A stretch of DNA of 64,000 nucleotides from Aliirhizobium wenxiniae (GCF_019511445.1 NZ_JAEUAN010000008.1:124001-188000), one strand, 5' to 3'; counted from the stretch's first letter, positions 35,434-45,310 are shown. Numbers and translations: made by a program. The notes: generated by a model from the letters alone, not told the origin.

Positions 35434-36177
35434 ATGGCCGTAGCCATCAAAACCTATGATCAGACCGCAGCTCTGTCCAAATTCGGCCCCTTGGCCAATT
35501 CTCAAGTAGAAATAGCGATACGGCCCAGCTGCGATCCCCGCAAACTGGCCATTATCGATGATCGCGCTCTGGATCGCGAATGCCTGGCAAGAAGCCTTGT
35601 TGCCCATGGCCTCGATATGTCCGTCGATGTATTCTCGTCCATAGATAGTTGGAGAAGAGCATCGGGGCCACGTCACGCAGGCATACTCATAAATATCGGG
35701 CACGGTGACTTCTACAACGACACATTCCTTGAAGATCTGCAGGGCCTGATCAAGGATTTCCCGGCCGTGCATGTCGTCATTCTGGCCGACAATCGCGACC
35801 TTCGTCAGGTCTTACGAGCATTCGAAGTGGGCGTACGCGGCTATATTTCTTCGGCAATCGGATTGACGGTCTGCGTCAATGCTATTTCGCTGGCTCTAGC
35901 CGGCGGCGCGTTCATTTCCGCTGAAACCCTCGATGACCTTCCGCAACTTATGGCCATTGCGGAAAAACGTGAGCGTCACCGCGCCGCCATGTTCACACAA
36001 CGCGAGGCGGATGTGATCGACGCTCTGAGCCAAGGCAAACCAAACAAGATCATTGCGTACGAACTTACGCTTCGCGAAAGCACAGTAAAGGTCCATATCC
36101 GAAACATCATGAAGAAACTGAACGCGAGAAACCGCACGGAAGTCATCTTCAAGATATCGGACATGTACCAACATTGA
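35434..36177 (+). CDS. LuxR-type regulator with degenerate receiver domain
   Basis: This 247-residue protein has a receiver-like domain (about 37-160) and a LuxR/GerE helix-turn-helix (about 185-245, TQREADVIDALSQGKPNKIIAYELTLRESTVKVHIRNIMKKL). The acidic pair survives (Asp42, Asp43), but the phosphoacceptor position reads GILINIG, with Asn87 in place of aspartate. The conserved Thr/Ser position is Ala118 (VILADN), and the usual lysine is replaced by serine (GYISS, 139-140). It is therefore unlikely to be switched by ordinary phosphorylation. The ATG at 35434 follows GGGGAGACAAAA; the upstream ATG at 35401 is less likely. It is paralogous to the next gene and divergent from the fusion kinase, upstream of EPS genes, so control of EPS is likely. 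Confidence 0.9.
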   Translation: MAVAIKTYDQTAALSKFGPLANSQVEIAIRPSCDPRKLAIIDDRALDRECLARSLVAHGLDMSVDVFSSIDSWRRASGPRHAGILINIGHGDFYNDTFLEDLQGLIKDFPAVHVVILADNRDLRQVLRAFEVGVRGYISSAIGLTVCVNAISLALAGGAFISAETLDDLPQLMAIAEKRERHRAAMFTQREADVIDALSQGKPNKIIAYELTLRESTVKVHIRNIMKKLNARNRTEVIFKISDMYQH

Positions 36178-36383
36178 GGCCTGTAAACGGCCCCCACGAC
36201 TGGATACCTTTTCAGACCCCGATAGCTTGTCTTCAATAGCAAGTAGGTTGCAGGCCGGCCGATACCCGGGCGCTGTGGCTGCGGCAAAAAACGGCTTGGT
36301 TGCGGGAAGACATAGCGGACAGTTCCCGATCAGAAAGAAAACTGGATGGCTTGTCGCGTGTAGCGGTAGAGGAGTGATTTCCG

Positions 36384-37085
36384 ATGATGCTGAATGAAGA
36401 CAATGCGTTTAATCGGGCGGAGTTCGGCCCGGGCTTCCACGCAGATGGCGGTTATGTTGCCCTAATTGACCGGCGGACGCTCGAGCGGGAATGCCTTGCT
36501 CATAGCCTCGCATCTCATCAGATAAGCCGGCGCGTCCTGACTTTCTCCAGGTTGGCTGACTGGGAAGCTGCAAGGGATGACATAGGCTTGCCGGCCGTGG
36601 TCCTGTTTTATGCGGCACATGTGCGAGACGAAGCGACGATCGAAATTGCCCAGGTCGTGACTGCCGTATCGCCAGCGGCTGTCGTGGTCATGTCGGATGA
36701 TGAGAACATCGGTGCAGTTCTCGACCTTATCTCCCTCGGCGCGAGAGGCTACTTGCCGAACTCCGTGAGTATAGACATCTGCATCCAGGCCATCAGCCTG
36801 GCGATTGCCGGCGGCCGCTTCATTCCTGCGAGCAGCCTGTTGAGCATCGGGAATGTTCTTGGCCTGACATCGCATAAACCTCTGTCACCGGTAAAGTTCA
36901 CGCGGCGCCAGTTCGCCATTGCCGAGGCACTACGGTGTGGCAAGGGCAACAAGGATATCGCGCTGGAACTCGAGTTGTGCGAAAGCACCGTCAAGGTTCA
37001 TGTTCGCAACATCATGCGCAAACTCGGGGCCACCAATCGTACAGAAGTCGCCTACAAGCTCGGTGACATTGCATGTGCACGATAG
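36384..37085 (+). CDS. LuxR-type regulator with degenerate receiver domain (paralogue)
   Basis: This 233-residue paralogue of the preceding gene shares its layout and wording (LIDRRTLERECLAHSL against IIDDRALDRECLARSL). The receiver spans about 24-145 and the LuxR domain about 172-230 (GKGNKDIALELELCESTVKVHVRNIMRKLGATNRTEV). Degeneration is greater here: one acid of the pair is lost (Asp29 then Arg30), the phosphoacceptor region reads AVVLFYAAH with no aspartate, and the lysine position is asparagine (GYLPNS). A GAGGAG element supports the ATG at 36384. It lies 206 bases after the first paralogue and 276 bases before the ExoF-like gene. A role as a phosphorylation-independent regulator of adjacent EPS genes is inferred. 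Confidence 0.9.
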   Translation: MMLNEDNAFNRAEFGPGFHADGGYVALIDRRTLERECLAHSLASHQISRRVLTFSRLADWEAARDDIGLPAVVLFYAAHVRDEATIEIAQVVTAVSPAAVVVMSDDENIGAVLDLISLGARGYLPNSVSIDICIQAISLAIAGGRFIPASSLLSIGNVLGLTSHKPLSPVKFTRRQFAIAEALRCGKGNKDIALELELCESTVKVHVRNIMRKLGATNRTEVAYKLGDIACAR

Positions 37086-37361
37086 CTGGAGCCAGACGTC
37101 CAAACCTGACGCTTGGCAGATCTGCAGCGGCACCCGCCAATCATGCTCTGCCGATCGGTAGAGGCGGACGGCCGGGTTAGATATTCGCGTCTCCTTCATC
37201 AAGAAGGATGAGGCGGGCAGGAACACCTCCAACTTCGGCAAAAATGGCTCAGACAGCATATTGGCATTGTGGACCTGAGCAGTGCTTCGGGTCCGAAAAT
37301 GGCAAGGCATCCAAGCGTCGAAACCGCATCCGAAGAGGATACATCACGGCTGGACAATCAT

Positions 37362-38669
37362 ATGAGGCAGCTTTTTTTCAACGCACGCATGTTCTGCTCG
37401 AATGCAGTTTTGAGCACCTGCATGATACTTATCGGCATTGTATCGCCGGCCCTCGCCGATAGCGCACCGATTGCACCGCAGTCCAAGGTGCAGATGACCG
37501 TCGTCCAGTGGTCTTCATCCAAAAGCCAATATGAGCGATGGGATGCGATAAGCGGCGAATATACGGTTTCGGACACGAATGCTCTCTTTTTGCCCTTTAT
37601 AGGTCGCGTTCCGGTCGGGTCGATGGATGTCAGTGATCTGGCGGACGAAATTGCCAAGCGTTTTCAGGAGAAAATCAGTCTGGTCCAGCGACCTACGGTT
37701 ACTCTCGAAGTCCTCGAATACCCACCTATCTATATTACTGGCGCGGTTTCTCGGCCTGGAGAATACAAGTTCTACCCTGGCCTTACCGTATTGCAGTCTT
37801 TGACGATGAGTGGCGGACCGCGACGCGCCGCAAGCCAACAGCATGTGCAGACAATCAACCTCAAAGGCGAGTTGCAGGAAATCGAACAGGCGCTGTTGCG
37901 GCATTCTGCAAAATTGGCGCGACTTCGAGCAGAGATGGCAGGAACCACAGACATCACCTTCGACAAGCCGACCGACGTCGACCGGCAATATGCTGCGGCG
38001 ATTTTCGACCAGGAACGGGTCATAAGCCAGACCCGATCCAATGCACTGGAGAGGCAATCAAGAGCTTTTACGGAATTGGGCGACCTGCTGAATACCGAGG
38101 TCGATACGCTGAAGGAAAAACTGCAGGGTGCGGAAGCCAATGTCAAATCCGTGGAAGATCAACTGAATGGCGTCAGAAACCTGGTTGAACAGGGCCTAGC
38201 GATCACCTCGCGCCAGTTGGAGCTGGAACGGTTGCTCACGGCCTATCGCGCAGATCGTCTCGATATTCTCACCGCAATGATGCGGGCTCGCCAAGGGATA
38301 AGCGAGGCACGGAGAAACCTCGAGGGCCTCCATGACACGCGGCGAAGCGAAATCGCATCCGAACTGCAATCGGAGCAGGCGAATTTCGACCAGTTGAAAA
38401 TGAAAAGGGAAACGACACAGAAGCTGCTCATCGAGAACCTCCTGGATGACGATGGTTCGCAACGGACGGGCGAAGACCTGCCGCTTGTCTTTACCGTGAG
38501 CCGACGGAGAGACGGGCAGATCAACCAGTTTATCGCTTCCGAAACAACGACACTGGTTCCAGGCGATGTCGTCAAGGTTACCCAACCTCTGCTTTCCGGT
38601 GGATCGTTCGGAGCGCCGCCCGTTCCAACTCCCGAAACGGGAACACTCCCCGATCAGGCTAGCCAATAA
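37362..38669 (+). CDS. ExoF/Wza-type polysaccharide export protein
   Basis: This 435-residue protein carries a polysaccharide export (Poly_export) domain after its signal peptide (DAISGEYTVSDTNALFLPFIGRVPV) and an SLBB-like segment (YITGAVSRPGEYKFYPGLTVLQSL). A long helical region with coiled-coil character follows (roughly the middle 200 residues), as in rhizobial ExoF, and a C-terminal second SLBB-like part ends with VPGDVVKV. I place the start at the ATG at 37362, which gives a normal signal peptide ending SPALA-DS; ATG 37299 and GTG 37269 are in frame but would add an acidic, non-signal N-terminus. It should form the periplasmic/outer-membrane part of the EPS exporter. Confidence 0.88.
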   Translation: MRQLFFNARMFCSNAVLSTCMILIGIVSPALADSAPIAPQSKVQMTVVQWSSSKSQYERWDAISGEYTVSDTNALFLPFIGRVPVGSMDVSDLADEIAKRFQEKISLVQRPTVTLEVLEYPPIYITGAVSRPGEYKFYPGLTVLQSLTMSGGPRRAASQQHVQTINLKGELQEIEQALLRHSAKLARLRAEMAGTTDITFDKPTDVDRQYAAAIFDQERVISQTRSNALERQSRAFTELGDLLNTEVDTLKEKLQGAEANVKSVEDQLNGVRNLVEQGLAITSRQLELERLLTAYRADRLDILTAMMRARQGISEARRNLEGLHDTRRSEIASELQSEQANFDQLKMKRETTQKLLIENLLDDDGSQRTGEDLPLVFTVSRRRDGQINQFIASETTTLVPGDVVKVTQPLLSGGSFGAPPVPTPETGTLPDQASQ

Positions 38670-38727
38670 CGCAGGACAGTCATCCTTGCGTGCCTGTCAG
38701 GACGCGAGGAAGCAGCAGGGACATTCG

Positions 38728-40236
38728 ATGACCTACCCCCTGACACCATCGCGCAGTCAGACCTACACCCAGATCCTTAAGTCAACGATATGGATGGGTG
38801 GCTCTTCCCTCATCAATGTTGCGCTTGGCATCGTGCGCAACAAAGCCATGGCTGTTTTTCTCGGCCCCGAAGGCGTGGGGCTGATGGGCCTTTACGGTTC
38901 CATTATCGATATCGCGCAGGCCATTGCCGGGCTGGGTGTTGGCGGCAGCGGCGTGCGTCAGGTTGCAGAGGCTGCAGGTAGCGGTGACGACACGCGCGTG
39001 TCGCGAACAGCGGCGTCGCTCAGGCGTCTGTCGGTCTTACTCGGTTTGCTTGGTGTCCTTCTTCTCGCCGGGCTGGCATTTCCGATATCCAGCTTGACCT
39101 TCGGTGACCATCAGCATGTCAGCGCCATCTTCCTGCTTGCTCTTGCCGTTTTCTTCAGGCTGGTGTCTTCGGGAGAAAGTGCGTTGATACAGGGCTTGCG
39201 CGGCATCTCAAGCCTTGCCTATATCAACGTGCTCTCGGGCTTGTTTGCCACGATTGTCACCATTCCCTTGATCTACCTGTTCGGGAGCCAAGCGATTGCG
39301 CCGGCCCTTGTGGGGACAGCCGCGCTTTCAGCTTTTTCCATATGGTGGTTCAGCAGACAGATCAGATTGCCGGTAGCGTCCTTGTCTGCCCGTCAGTTTC
39401 GAGTGGAATCGACCGCCCTGCTTCGCCTCGGCGTCGCGTTCATGATAAGCACGCTGCTCACATTCGGCACAGCCTATCTCATCCGCATCATTGTTCTGAC
39501 AAACGGAGGCGTGGAGGCGGCAGGACTATATCAGGCCGCCTGGGCCATCGGCGGTCTTTACACCGGCTTCATTCTGCAGGCGATGGGTACCGATTTCTAT
39601 CCGCGCCTGACGGCGGCGATCGGCGACAAGGATGACTGTAACCGGCTTGTCAACGAACAGGCCGAAATCAGCATGCTGTTGGCGGGGCCAGGATTGCTTG
39701 CGACGCTGACACTAGCCCCCTTCATCATGAGCCTGTTCTATTCCGCCCAGTTTCAGGGCGCAGTGGAGCTTCTGCGCTGGCTTTGTCTCGGCATGATGCT
39801 TCGCATTATCGTCTGGCCGGTCGGTTTTATCATCGTGGCGAAAGGCGCGCAGAAAATCTTCCTCTGTACGGAAGTGGCCGCAACCGTCGTGCATCTGGGC
39901 CTGGCCTGGCTTCTTGTGCCAAAGCTCGGCGTTTCGGGATCCGGTGTCGCATTTTTCGGTCTTTATCTCTGGCACAGCGTTTTGATCTACATGGTGGTTC
40001 GACGCCTTACCGGCTTTCGCTGGTCCGCAGCGAACCGCCGGCACGGATTGATCATGCTGTCGCTATCGGCACTGGTATTTCTGGCCGTCGGCAACCTGCC
40101 GCTCTGGCTCGCTCTATCGACAGGGTCGGTCGCGGTGATCCTAATGTCGCTCTATTCCTTGCGTCGGCTGGTGCGACTACTTCCACCGGAGGCCCTGCCG
40201 GCAATCATCAGGGGATGGGTCACGAAATGGGTGTGA
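38728..40236 (+). CDS. Wzx-type polysaccharide flippase
   Basis: This 502-residue inner-membrane protein belongs to the MATE-like polysaccharide transport family, with about twelve to fourteen helices. It opens with TYTQILKSTIWMGGSSLINVALGIVRNKAMAVFLGPEGVGLMGLYGS, typical of the Wzx/O-antigen translocase group. It should flip the undecaprenyl-linked repeat unit to the periplasm for the Wzy polymerase. The ATG at 38728 follows CAGGGA; a longer frame from 38566 only shadows the exoF-like gene. It lies 58 bases downstream of that gene, probably in one transcript, and converges with the aminotransferase gene. Confidence 0.92.
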   Translation: MTYPLTPSRSQTYTQILKSTIWMGGSSLINVALGIVRNKAMAVFLGPEGVGLMGLYGSIIDIAQAIAGLGVGGSGVRQVAEAAGSGDDTRVSRTAASLRRLSVLLGLLGVLLLAGLAFPISSLTFGDHQHVSAIFLLALAVFFRLVSSGESALIQGLRGISSLAYINVLSGLFATIVTIPLIYLFGSQAIAPALVGTAALSAFSIWWFSRQIRLPVASLSARQFRVESTALLRLGVAFMISTLLTFGTAYLIRIIVLTNGGVEAAGLYQAAWAIGGLYTGFILQAMGTDFYPRLTAAIGDKDDCNRLVNEQAEISMLLAGPGLLATLTLAPFIMSLFYSAQFQGAVELLRWLCLGMMLRIIVWPVGFIIVAKGAQKIFLCTEVAATVVHLGLAWLLVPKLGVSGSGVAFFGLYLWHSVLIYMVVRRLTGFRWSAANRRHGLIMLSLSALVFLAVGNLPLWLALSTGSVAVILMSLYSLRRLVRLLPPEALPAIIRGWVTKWV

Positions 40237-40300
40237 TGGGCACATCATCCACTGCGCAGATAAGCGACCAGAACTGGATGGTGCGGAACAGACGTCCTGA

Positions 40301-41494
40301 TTATGAGATCAAAAGCGGACCATCCTTTATGGCCTCGGCACAATGTTGGCGCAAGGCCTCGGTGACGCGTAGTAGCTCGATATCCGTCATTCCACTGTAG
40401 AGCGGCAGGATGATCGTTTCCTCCTGCGCCGACACGCTCCGGTCAAGAAGTGTCGCCGCGCGATGACTGTTGTGACTGCTATAGGCTTTTTCCAAATGGA
40501 TATTCATGATGCCGCGTCGGCTGGAGATCCCCTGATCAAGCAGCATCTGCATGACGGCTCGCTGATCCAATTCAAAAGGCAGTCCCACACAAAAGCTTTG
40601 CCAATTGCTTCGGGCCCATTTCGGCTCGATGGGTAGAGACAATCCGATCGATGACAACTGCGCGCAATAGGCCCCGACCAATTGTCGCCGCTCCCTGACC
40701 AGCCCCGGCAAGCGCCGCAACTGTTCCCGGCCGATGGCGGCCTGCAGATCCGTCATGCGATAGTTATAGCCCAACTCTTCGTAATCTTCGAAGATGACCT
40801 GTTTCGATCCATGACGCGCGGTATCGGCAACACTCATGCCATGCTGGCGCCATAACCGGAACTTGCGATCCCATTCCGGACTGGAGGTTGTCAGCATGCC
40901 ACCGTCGCCGGTGGTGATCACCTTTCGCGGATGAAAGGAGAAGCAGGCAATGTCTCCATGCGGCTTTCCAATCTTTTCCCATTGTCCGTTCCAGAGGATT
41001 TCGCTGCCTGTCGCGCAGGCCGCATCCTCGATAATCGGTATGGAGCGGCGTTTCCCGATTTCGACGATCGCACGCAGATCACAAGGCATGCCCAACTGAT
41101 GTACGCACAGGATCGCCTTCGTTCGGGGCGTGATCGCCCCCTCGATGAGGTTCGGATCAATATTGTAACCACCCGCCTCGATGTCGACGAAAACCGGCAA
41201 AGCGTCGCAATAGCGGATCGCATTTGCGGTCGCGATAAAGGAATGACTGACGGTGATGACCTCGTCGCCCGCAGCGACACCGACCGCTTTCAACGCAAGG
41301 TGAAGTGCGGTCGTGCAATTGGAAACGGCGCATGCATGCGTAGCGCCGACAAAGGCTGCGAATTCATCCTCGAAGGCAGCCACTTCCGGCCCCTGGGTAA
41401 CCCAACCCGAATGGATGACCCGTCTTACGGCCTCGGCCTCCTGCTCTCCCAAGGCAGGCCGGGCAACTGGAATGGAGGGTATCGACGCGATCAT
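40301..41494 (-). CDS. DegT/DnrJ/EryC1 sugar aminotransferase (perosamine-synthase-like)
   Basis: This 397-residue PLP aminotransferase acts on nucleotide-linked keto-sugars. The PLP lysine lies in FSFHPRKVITTGDGGML, the form typical of perosamine-synthase-like members, and IIEDAACATGS supplies the ring-binding aspartate. The opening SGWVTQGPEVAAFEDEFAAFVGA is also of that type. GDP-4-keto-6-deoxymannose, made by the Gmd encoded later in the window, would be a natural substrate, though UDP-linked keto-sugars are equally possible. The ATG at 41494 overlaps the epimerase stop by four bases and follows AGGAGGG. This is the last of a six-gene coupled operon. Confidence 0.9.
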   Translation of the reverse strand: MIASIPSIPVARPALGEQEAEAVRRVIHSGWVTQGPEVAAFEDEFAAFVGATHACAVSNCTTALHLALKAVGVAAGDEVITVSHSFIATANAIRYCDALPVFVDIEAGGYNIDPNLIEGAITPRTKAILCVHQLGMPCDLRAIVEIGKRRSIPIIEDAACATGSEILWNGQWEKIGKPHGDIACFSFHPRKVITTGDGGMLTTSSPEWDRKFRLWRQHGMSVADTARHGSKQVIFEDYEELGYNYRMTDLQAAIGREQLRRLPGLVRERRQLVGAYCAQLSSIGLSLPIEPKWARSNWQSFCVGLPFELDQRAVMQMLLDQGISSRRGIMNIHLEKAYSSHNSHRAATLLDRSVSAQEETIILPLYSGMTDIELLRVTEALRQHCAEAIKDGPLLIS

Positions 41495-42465
41495 GCAGCT
41501 CGCCCTCCTGCCGCAGCCATGTTGAGCCGCCACCAGTCGACGAGCTCGCGCAGCCCATCTTCCAAGCTGATATCTGCCCTGAAACCAAGCTGGTCTTGCG
41601 CTTTGGCCGTGTCTGCAAGGCGGCGCGTGACACCGTTGACCGCTCTTGCCGGCTGGTGGTGGGTTTGCAGTGCCGAGCCCATCACTTTGCTGAGCAGCTG
41701 CGCAAGTTCCAGGAGACTTGTCTCTTCCCCGCTAGCGACATTGAAAACCTCATCGCTGACTTCGGATTTCGCAGCCAGCACATTCGCCCGGGCGATATCG
41801 CGAACGTGGACGAAATCCATGGTCTGACTGCCGTCTCCGTAGATAATCGGCGGCAAGCCAGCAGCCAAACGCTCCATCCAGCGTATCAGTACTTCGGTAT
41901 AGGCCCCATGTACGTCCATGCGGGGGCCGTAGACATTGAAATATCGCAGCGCGACATACTGAAGCCCGTACATGTCGTTAAAGCTTCGCAGCAACCCCTC
42001 ATTGAAGGTTTTCGCTGCACCATAGAGCGTGCGATTGTTATAGGGGTGATGCGCCTCAGTCGTCGGGAAACTCTCGGCAAGCCCGAGCACAGACGCCGAA
42101 GAAGCGGCAACGACTTTCGAAACGCCTGCATTCACGGCGGCTTCGAGAACATTGAAAGTGCCTTCCGCGAGCACTTCGAAGGCGAGCCTCGGCTCTTCGG
42201 CGCATTGCGTTATCCGGATGGCTGCCTGATGGAAGATTATATCGACATCCTGGCACACCGACGCAAGCAAGGTTCTGTCGCGAATGTCTCCCTCAATCAC
42301 ATCAACGGGGGACAGGCTCATCGCCGTGGCAAGATTTTCACGGCGTCCGCGCACGAAGTTGTCAAGGACGACTATCCTGCTCGGTTGTTCTCTTGCAACG
42401 AGATCGGCAATATGTGAGCCGATCAGCCCGGCGCCGCCGGTGATAAGTATGCGCTTACCCTTCAT
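41491..42465 (-). CDS. NAD-dependent nucleotide-sugar epimerase/dehydratase
   Basis: This 324-residue extended short-chain dehydrogenase has the NAD motif GGAGLIG (10-16), the catalytic Y-x3-K in TLYGAAKTF and a serine-rich segment ASSASVLG ahead of it. It resembles UDP-glucose/GlcNAc 4-epimerase-type enzymes ([23 protein letters not shown]). It overlaps the acetyltransferase upstream and the aminotransferase downstream, so it acts in the same pathway, perhaps as a C4 or C5 epimerase of the amino-sugar. A GAGGAACATC site supports the ATG at 42465. The exact sugar cannot be told. Confidence 0.9.
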   Translation of the reverse strand: MKGKRILITGGAGLIGSHIADLVAREQPSRIVVLDNFVRGRRENLATAMSLSPVDVIEGDIRDRTLLASVCQDVDIIFHQAAIRITQCAEEPRLAFEVLAEGTFNVLEAAVNAGVSKVVAASSASVLGLAESFPTTEAHHPYNNRTLYGAAKTFNEGLLRSFNDMYGLQYVALRYFNVYGPRMDVHGAYTEVLIRWMERLAAGLPPIIYGDGSQTMDFVHVRDIARANVLAAKSEVSDEVFNVASGEETSLLELAQLLSKVMGSALQTHHQPARAVNGVTRRLADTAKAQDQLGFRADISLEDGLRELVDWWRLNMAAAGGRAA

Positions 42466-43180
42466 GATGTTCCTCACGAAATGTCGTCACGCTGGGATCG
42501 TTGTCCATGCGCCAGCGTATGAATTTTGCCGGGACGCCTGCCACGACGGCATAGGGCTCGACATCGGAAACGACCACCGCGCCTGCGCCGACAATGGCGC
42601 CCTTGCCGACGCGCACGCCCGGAAGGATGGTCGCGTTTGTTCCGATATCGGCCCATGCGCCGATAAGGGTCGGCTTGATCTCGAGGTCGGTGCGGATGAT
42701 CGGGACGTTTAACGGGATGCCCGTGTGGGAAGACCCAAGCAACTTGGCGCCAGGTCCCCAACCGACATATTCCTCCACGATCAGGTCACGCGCATCGAAA
42801 TAGGCCATAGGGCCGATCCAGACATGATCGCCGATGACGCATCTGCCGTCGAAACGACCCTGGATATAGGCTTGGGAACCGATGAAGACGCCGTCGCCGA
42901 TTTCGAAGGTTTCCGGATGCTTGAAGCCCGCCCCGCTTGCCACCTGCAGAGATGAGCCGCAGCGGCGGGCAAGACCCTGCCAGATGGCGCTGCGCATCAC
43001 GGCGTCGATAAAGCCATCGCCGATGGCGAAGCGGCCATAGACGTCGATCAGGCCGGCATGACCATAAGTCAGCTTGAGTTGCTCACCCAAACCCACAAGG
43101 TAGGCCGGGTCTTCCGACTTTTCGATGCGACCGTGAACCGCCTGCACATGGCGCACCCGGCCCATGACGTCACTCGACAT
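42455..43180 (-). CDS. Left-handed beta-helix acyltransferase
   Basis: This 241-residue protein has hexapeptide repeats over its C-terminal two thirds ([69 protein letters not shown]), ending in the common [12 protein letters not shown]. It is thus an acetyl- or acyltransferase acting on a sugar. The N-terminal 90 residues are not recognisable to me and may set acceptor specificity. The ATG at 43180 has a GGAG element and overlaps the aminotransferase stop. It could N-acetylate an amino-sugar made by the neighbouring aminotransferases, or O-acetylate the EPS. Confidence 0.88.
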   Translation of the reverse strand: MSSDVMGRVRHVQAVHGRIEKSEDPAYLVGLGEQLKLTYGHAGLIDVYGRFAIGDGFIDAVMRSAIWQGLARRCGSSLQVASGAGFKHPETFEIGDGVFIGSQAYIQGRFDGRCVIGDHVWIGPMAYFDARDLIVEEYVGWGPGAKLLGSSHTGIPLNVPIIRTDLEIKPTLIGAWADIGTNATILPGVRVGKGAIVGAGAVVVSDVEPYAVVAGVPAKFIRWRMDNDPSVTTFREEHHEG

Positions 43181-44273
43181 AGGCGCTCTCCAATGCCGCA
43201 ACCACCACATCGAGTTGTGACGTAGTCATTTCCGGGTAGATCGGTAGCGAAAGAACCTCGCGTGCCGCGGCCTCCGAAACCGGAAAGTCACCCTCTCCAT
43301 AGGCCAGGTCGGCATGCGCCTGTTGCAGGTGAATGGGGATGGGATAGTGCAGCCCGGATTGGACGCCCTGTTCGGCGAGCACCTGCCGCAACCTGTCGCG
43401 ACCGCAAGATCTTATGGCATAAACGTGATAGACATGACGCCGCCCGATTGTCTCGACGGGTGTGCTCACATCGGGGATGGCTTCAAGCAGACGAGTATAG
43501 CGGCGGGCATGAGCGCGACGCATCTCCGTCCAGCCCTCGATATGCCGGAGCTTGACCCGCAGAATAGCGCCTTGAATGGCATCCATGCGATAGTTGAAGC
43601 CTTTCAACACGTGGTGATAGCGCTGCGCCTGCCCCCAATCCCGCAGCATTCGCATGGCACTCGCCTGATCATCGTCGTTGGTGACGGCCATGCCTGCTTC
43701 GCCGCAGGCGCCAAGGTTCTTGCCGGGATAGAAGCTGAAGCAACCGGATCGTCCGATACTGCCGGCCCGGCGGCCTTTGTATTCGGCCCCATGAGCCTGG
43801 CATGCATCTTCAATGACGGCGATGCCGTATCGGGCGGCGATGACCTCCAGCCCATCCATATCCGCCATCTGGCCATAAAGATGGACAGGAACGATCGCCT
43901 TGGTGCGAGATGTGACCTTCGCTTCTACCTGCGCCGGATCGATGGTGAGCGTCTGCGGCTCCACATCGACGAAGACAGGCCGCGCGCCGGCGTAGCAGAT
44001 CGCTGAAGCGGTCGCGACGAAGGTGAAAGGCACGGTAATGACCTCGTCGCCGGGGCCGACACCGGCAGCAAGCAAGCTCAGATGAAGCGCGCTCGTGCCG
44101 GAGTTGACGGCGATCGCATGTCTGACGCCGCAATAGTCCGCAAACTCTTGTTCGAAACTCGCGACTTCATCGCCCAACGTGTATTGCCCTGAAGCAAGCA
44201 CGCCGAGGACTGCAGCATCGATCTCGCTCTTGATCGATGCATATTGCGCTTTGAGGTCCAGCAACGGGATCAT
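43170..44273 (-). CDS. DegT/DnrJ/EryC1 sugar aminotransferase (WbpE-like)
   Basis: This 367-residue PLP aminotransferase opens with [29 protein letters not shown], characteristic of the WbpE/ArnB branch. The PLP lysine is in [17 protein letters not shown] and the ring aspartate in [11 protein letters not shown]. In Pseudomonas, WbpE aminates UDP-3-keto-GlcNAc-uronate. Here it sits between a WbpB-like dehydrogenase (four-base overlap) and an acyltransferase, the same functional trio in order D, B, E. This supports synthesis of a 3-amino(acetamido)-uronic acid or related sugar. Confidence 0.92.
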   Translation of the reverse strand: MIPLLDLKAQYASIKSEIDAAVLGVLASGQYTLGDEVASFEQEFADYCGVRHAIAVNSGTSALHLSLLAAGVGPGDEVITVPFTFVATASAICYAGARPVFVDVEPQTLTIDPAQVEAKVTSRTKAIVPVHLYGQMADMDGLEVIAARYGIAVIEDACQAHGAEYKGRRAGSIGRSGCFSFYPGKNLGACGEAGMAVTNDDDQASAMRMLRDWGQAQRYHHVLKGFNYRMDAIQGAILRVKLRHIEGWTEMRRAHARRYTRLLEAIPDVSTPVETIGRRHVYHVYAIRSCGRDRLRQVLAEQGVQSGLHYPIPIHLQQAHADLAYGEGDFPVSEAAAREVLSLPIYPEMTTSQLDVVVAALESAYVE

Positions 44274-45310
44274 GCTATCCGCCTCATTTCTTCAAGCTCG
44301 ATCACACGACCGCGCTGCGCCAGCGAACTAGTTGCCGCTTCGAGAATGCGCACCACGCGCAACCCGGCAAAACCATCGGCAACCGGCCTTTCATTCTGCT
44401 CGATGCAATCGATGAATTCGTTCAATTCATGCTTCAACGCCTCGGTCATATCGAGCCGTGGGGCGTACATGTCGCCGCTGCGATAACCGACGAGCATCTG
44501 ATGAACCTTCTCGCCGTAACCGGCATGGGTATCCCCATTCATGGTGATGCCCTTGTCATAGATCTTGATTTTTTCGCTGGGTTCGAGATCGTCATAGACG
44601 ATCATCTTGCTGCTGCCGCCGACCAGCGTCCGTCGGACTTTGACCGGAGCCAGCCAGTTGACGTGAATATGGGCGATCATCTTGCTCTCGAAGAAGAGCG
44701 TGAGATAGGCGATGTTCTCTGGCTCCCCCATCAGGTGGCTCATCCCGATCGCTGAAACGGCGACCGGTTTTTCGGGCAGCACATAGTCCAGGATGGAAAG
44801 GTCATGGACCGCGAGATCCCAGATCACACTCACATCATGCTGGAACAGGCCAAGATTGACCCGGACGGAATCGTAATAATACATGTCCCCCAGCCCGCTC
44901 TCGACGAGCTCCCGCATCTTGCGGACTGCTCCGGTATGGACAAATGTATGATCGACAGCGAGTACAAGGCGACGTCGCAGCGCCTCGTCGACCATGCGTG
45001 AGGCTTCCTCGGCAGTAGCCGCCATTGGCTTTTCGACGAAGACATGCTTGCCGGCCATCAACGCTTGCATTGCGAGCCTGAAATGGCTGGAGACCGGGGT
45101 GGCGATGGCGATAGCATCCACCTTTGAATCGGCAAGCACTTCCTCGAAGTCCGTGGTCGTTTTGACCGACGGATATCGCCCGCGAACACTTTCCAAGCGA
45201 CCTGCATCGCGATCACAGACGCTGACGAGCTCGGCACGGGTCGTTTCGGAAATATTGCGCACGAGGTTCGGGCCCCAATAGCCGTACCCAACAACAGCGA
45301 AGCCGATCAT
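44270..45310 (-). CDS. Gfo/Idh/MocA-type sugar dehydrogenase (WbpB-like)
   Basis: This 346-residue oxidoreductase has an N-terminal Rossmann domain (IGFAVVGYGYWGPNLVRNI), the family EKP motif (GKHVFVEKPMA) and a C-terminal sheet domain with WDLAVHDLSI, holding the catalytic histidine region. WbpB oxidises C3 of UDP-GlcNAc-uronate before transamination by WbpE, the likely role here. The ATG at 45310 follows GGAGGGGGCG and overlaps the upstream transferase by four bases. Longer frames upstream only shadow that gene. Confidence 0.92.
   Translation of the reverse strand: MIGFAVVGYGYWGPNLVRNISETTRAELVSVCDRDAGRLESVRGRYPSVKTTTDFEEVLADSKVDAIAIATPVSSHFRLAMQALMAGKHVFVEKPMAATAEEASRMVDEALRRRLVLAVDHTFVHTGAVRKMRELVESGLGDMYYYDSVRVNLGLFQHDVSVIWDLAVHDLSILDYVLPEKPVAVSAIGMSHLMGEPENIAYLTLFFESKMIAHIHVNWLAPVKVRRTLVGGSSKMIVYDDLEPSEKIKIYDKGITMNGDTHAGYGEKVHQMLVGYRSGDMYAPRLDMTEALKHELNEFIDCIEQNERPVADGFAGLRVVRILEAATSSLAQRGRVIELEEMRRIA

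Noticed and set aside
38566..38727. Upstream extension of the flippase frame
   Set aside because: It overlaps the ExoF-like coding sequence in another frame and adds no hydrophobic or family-like sequence; ATG 38728 has a ribosome site.
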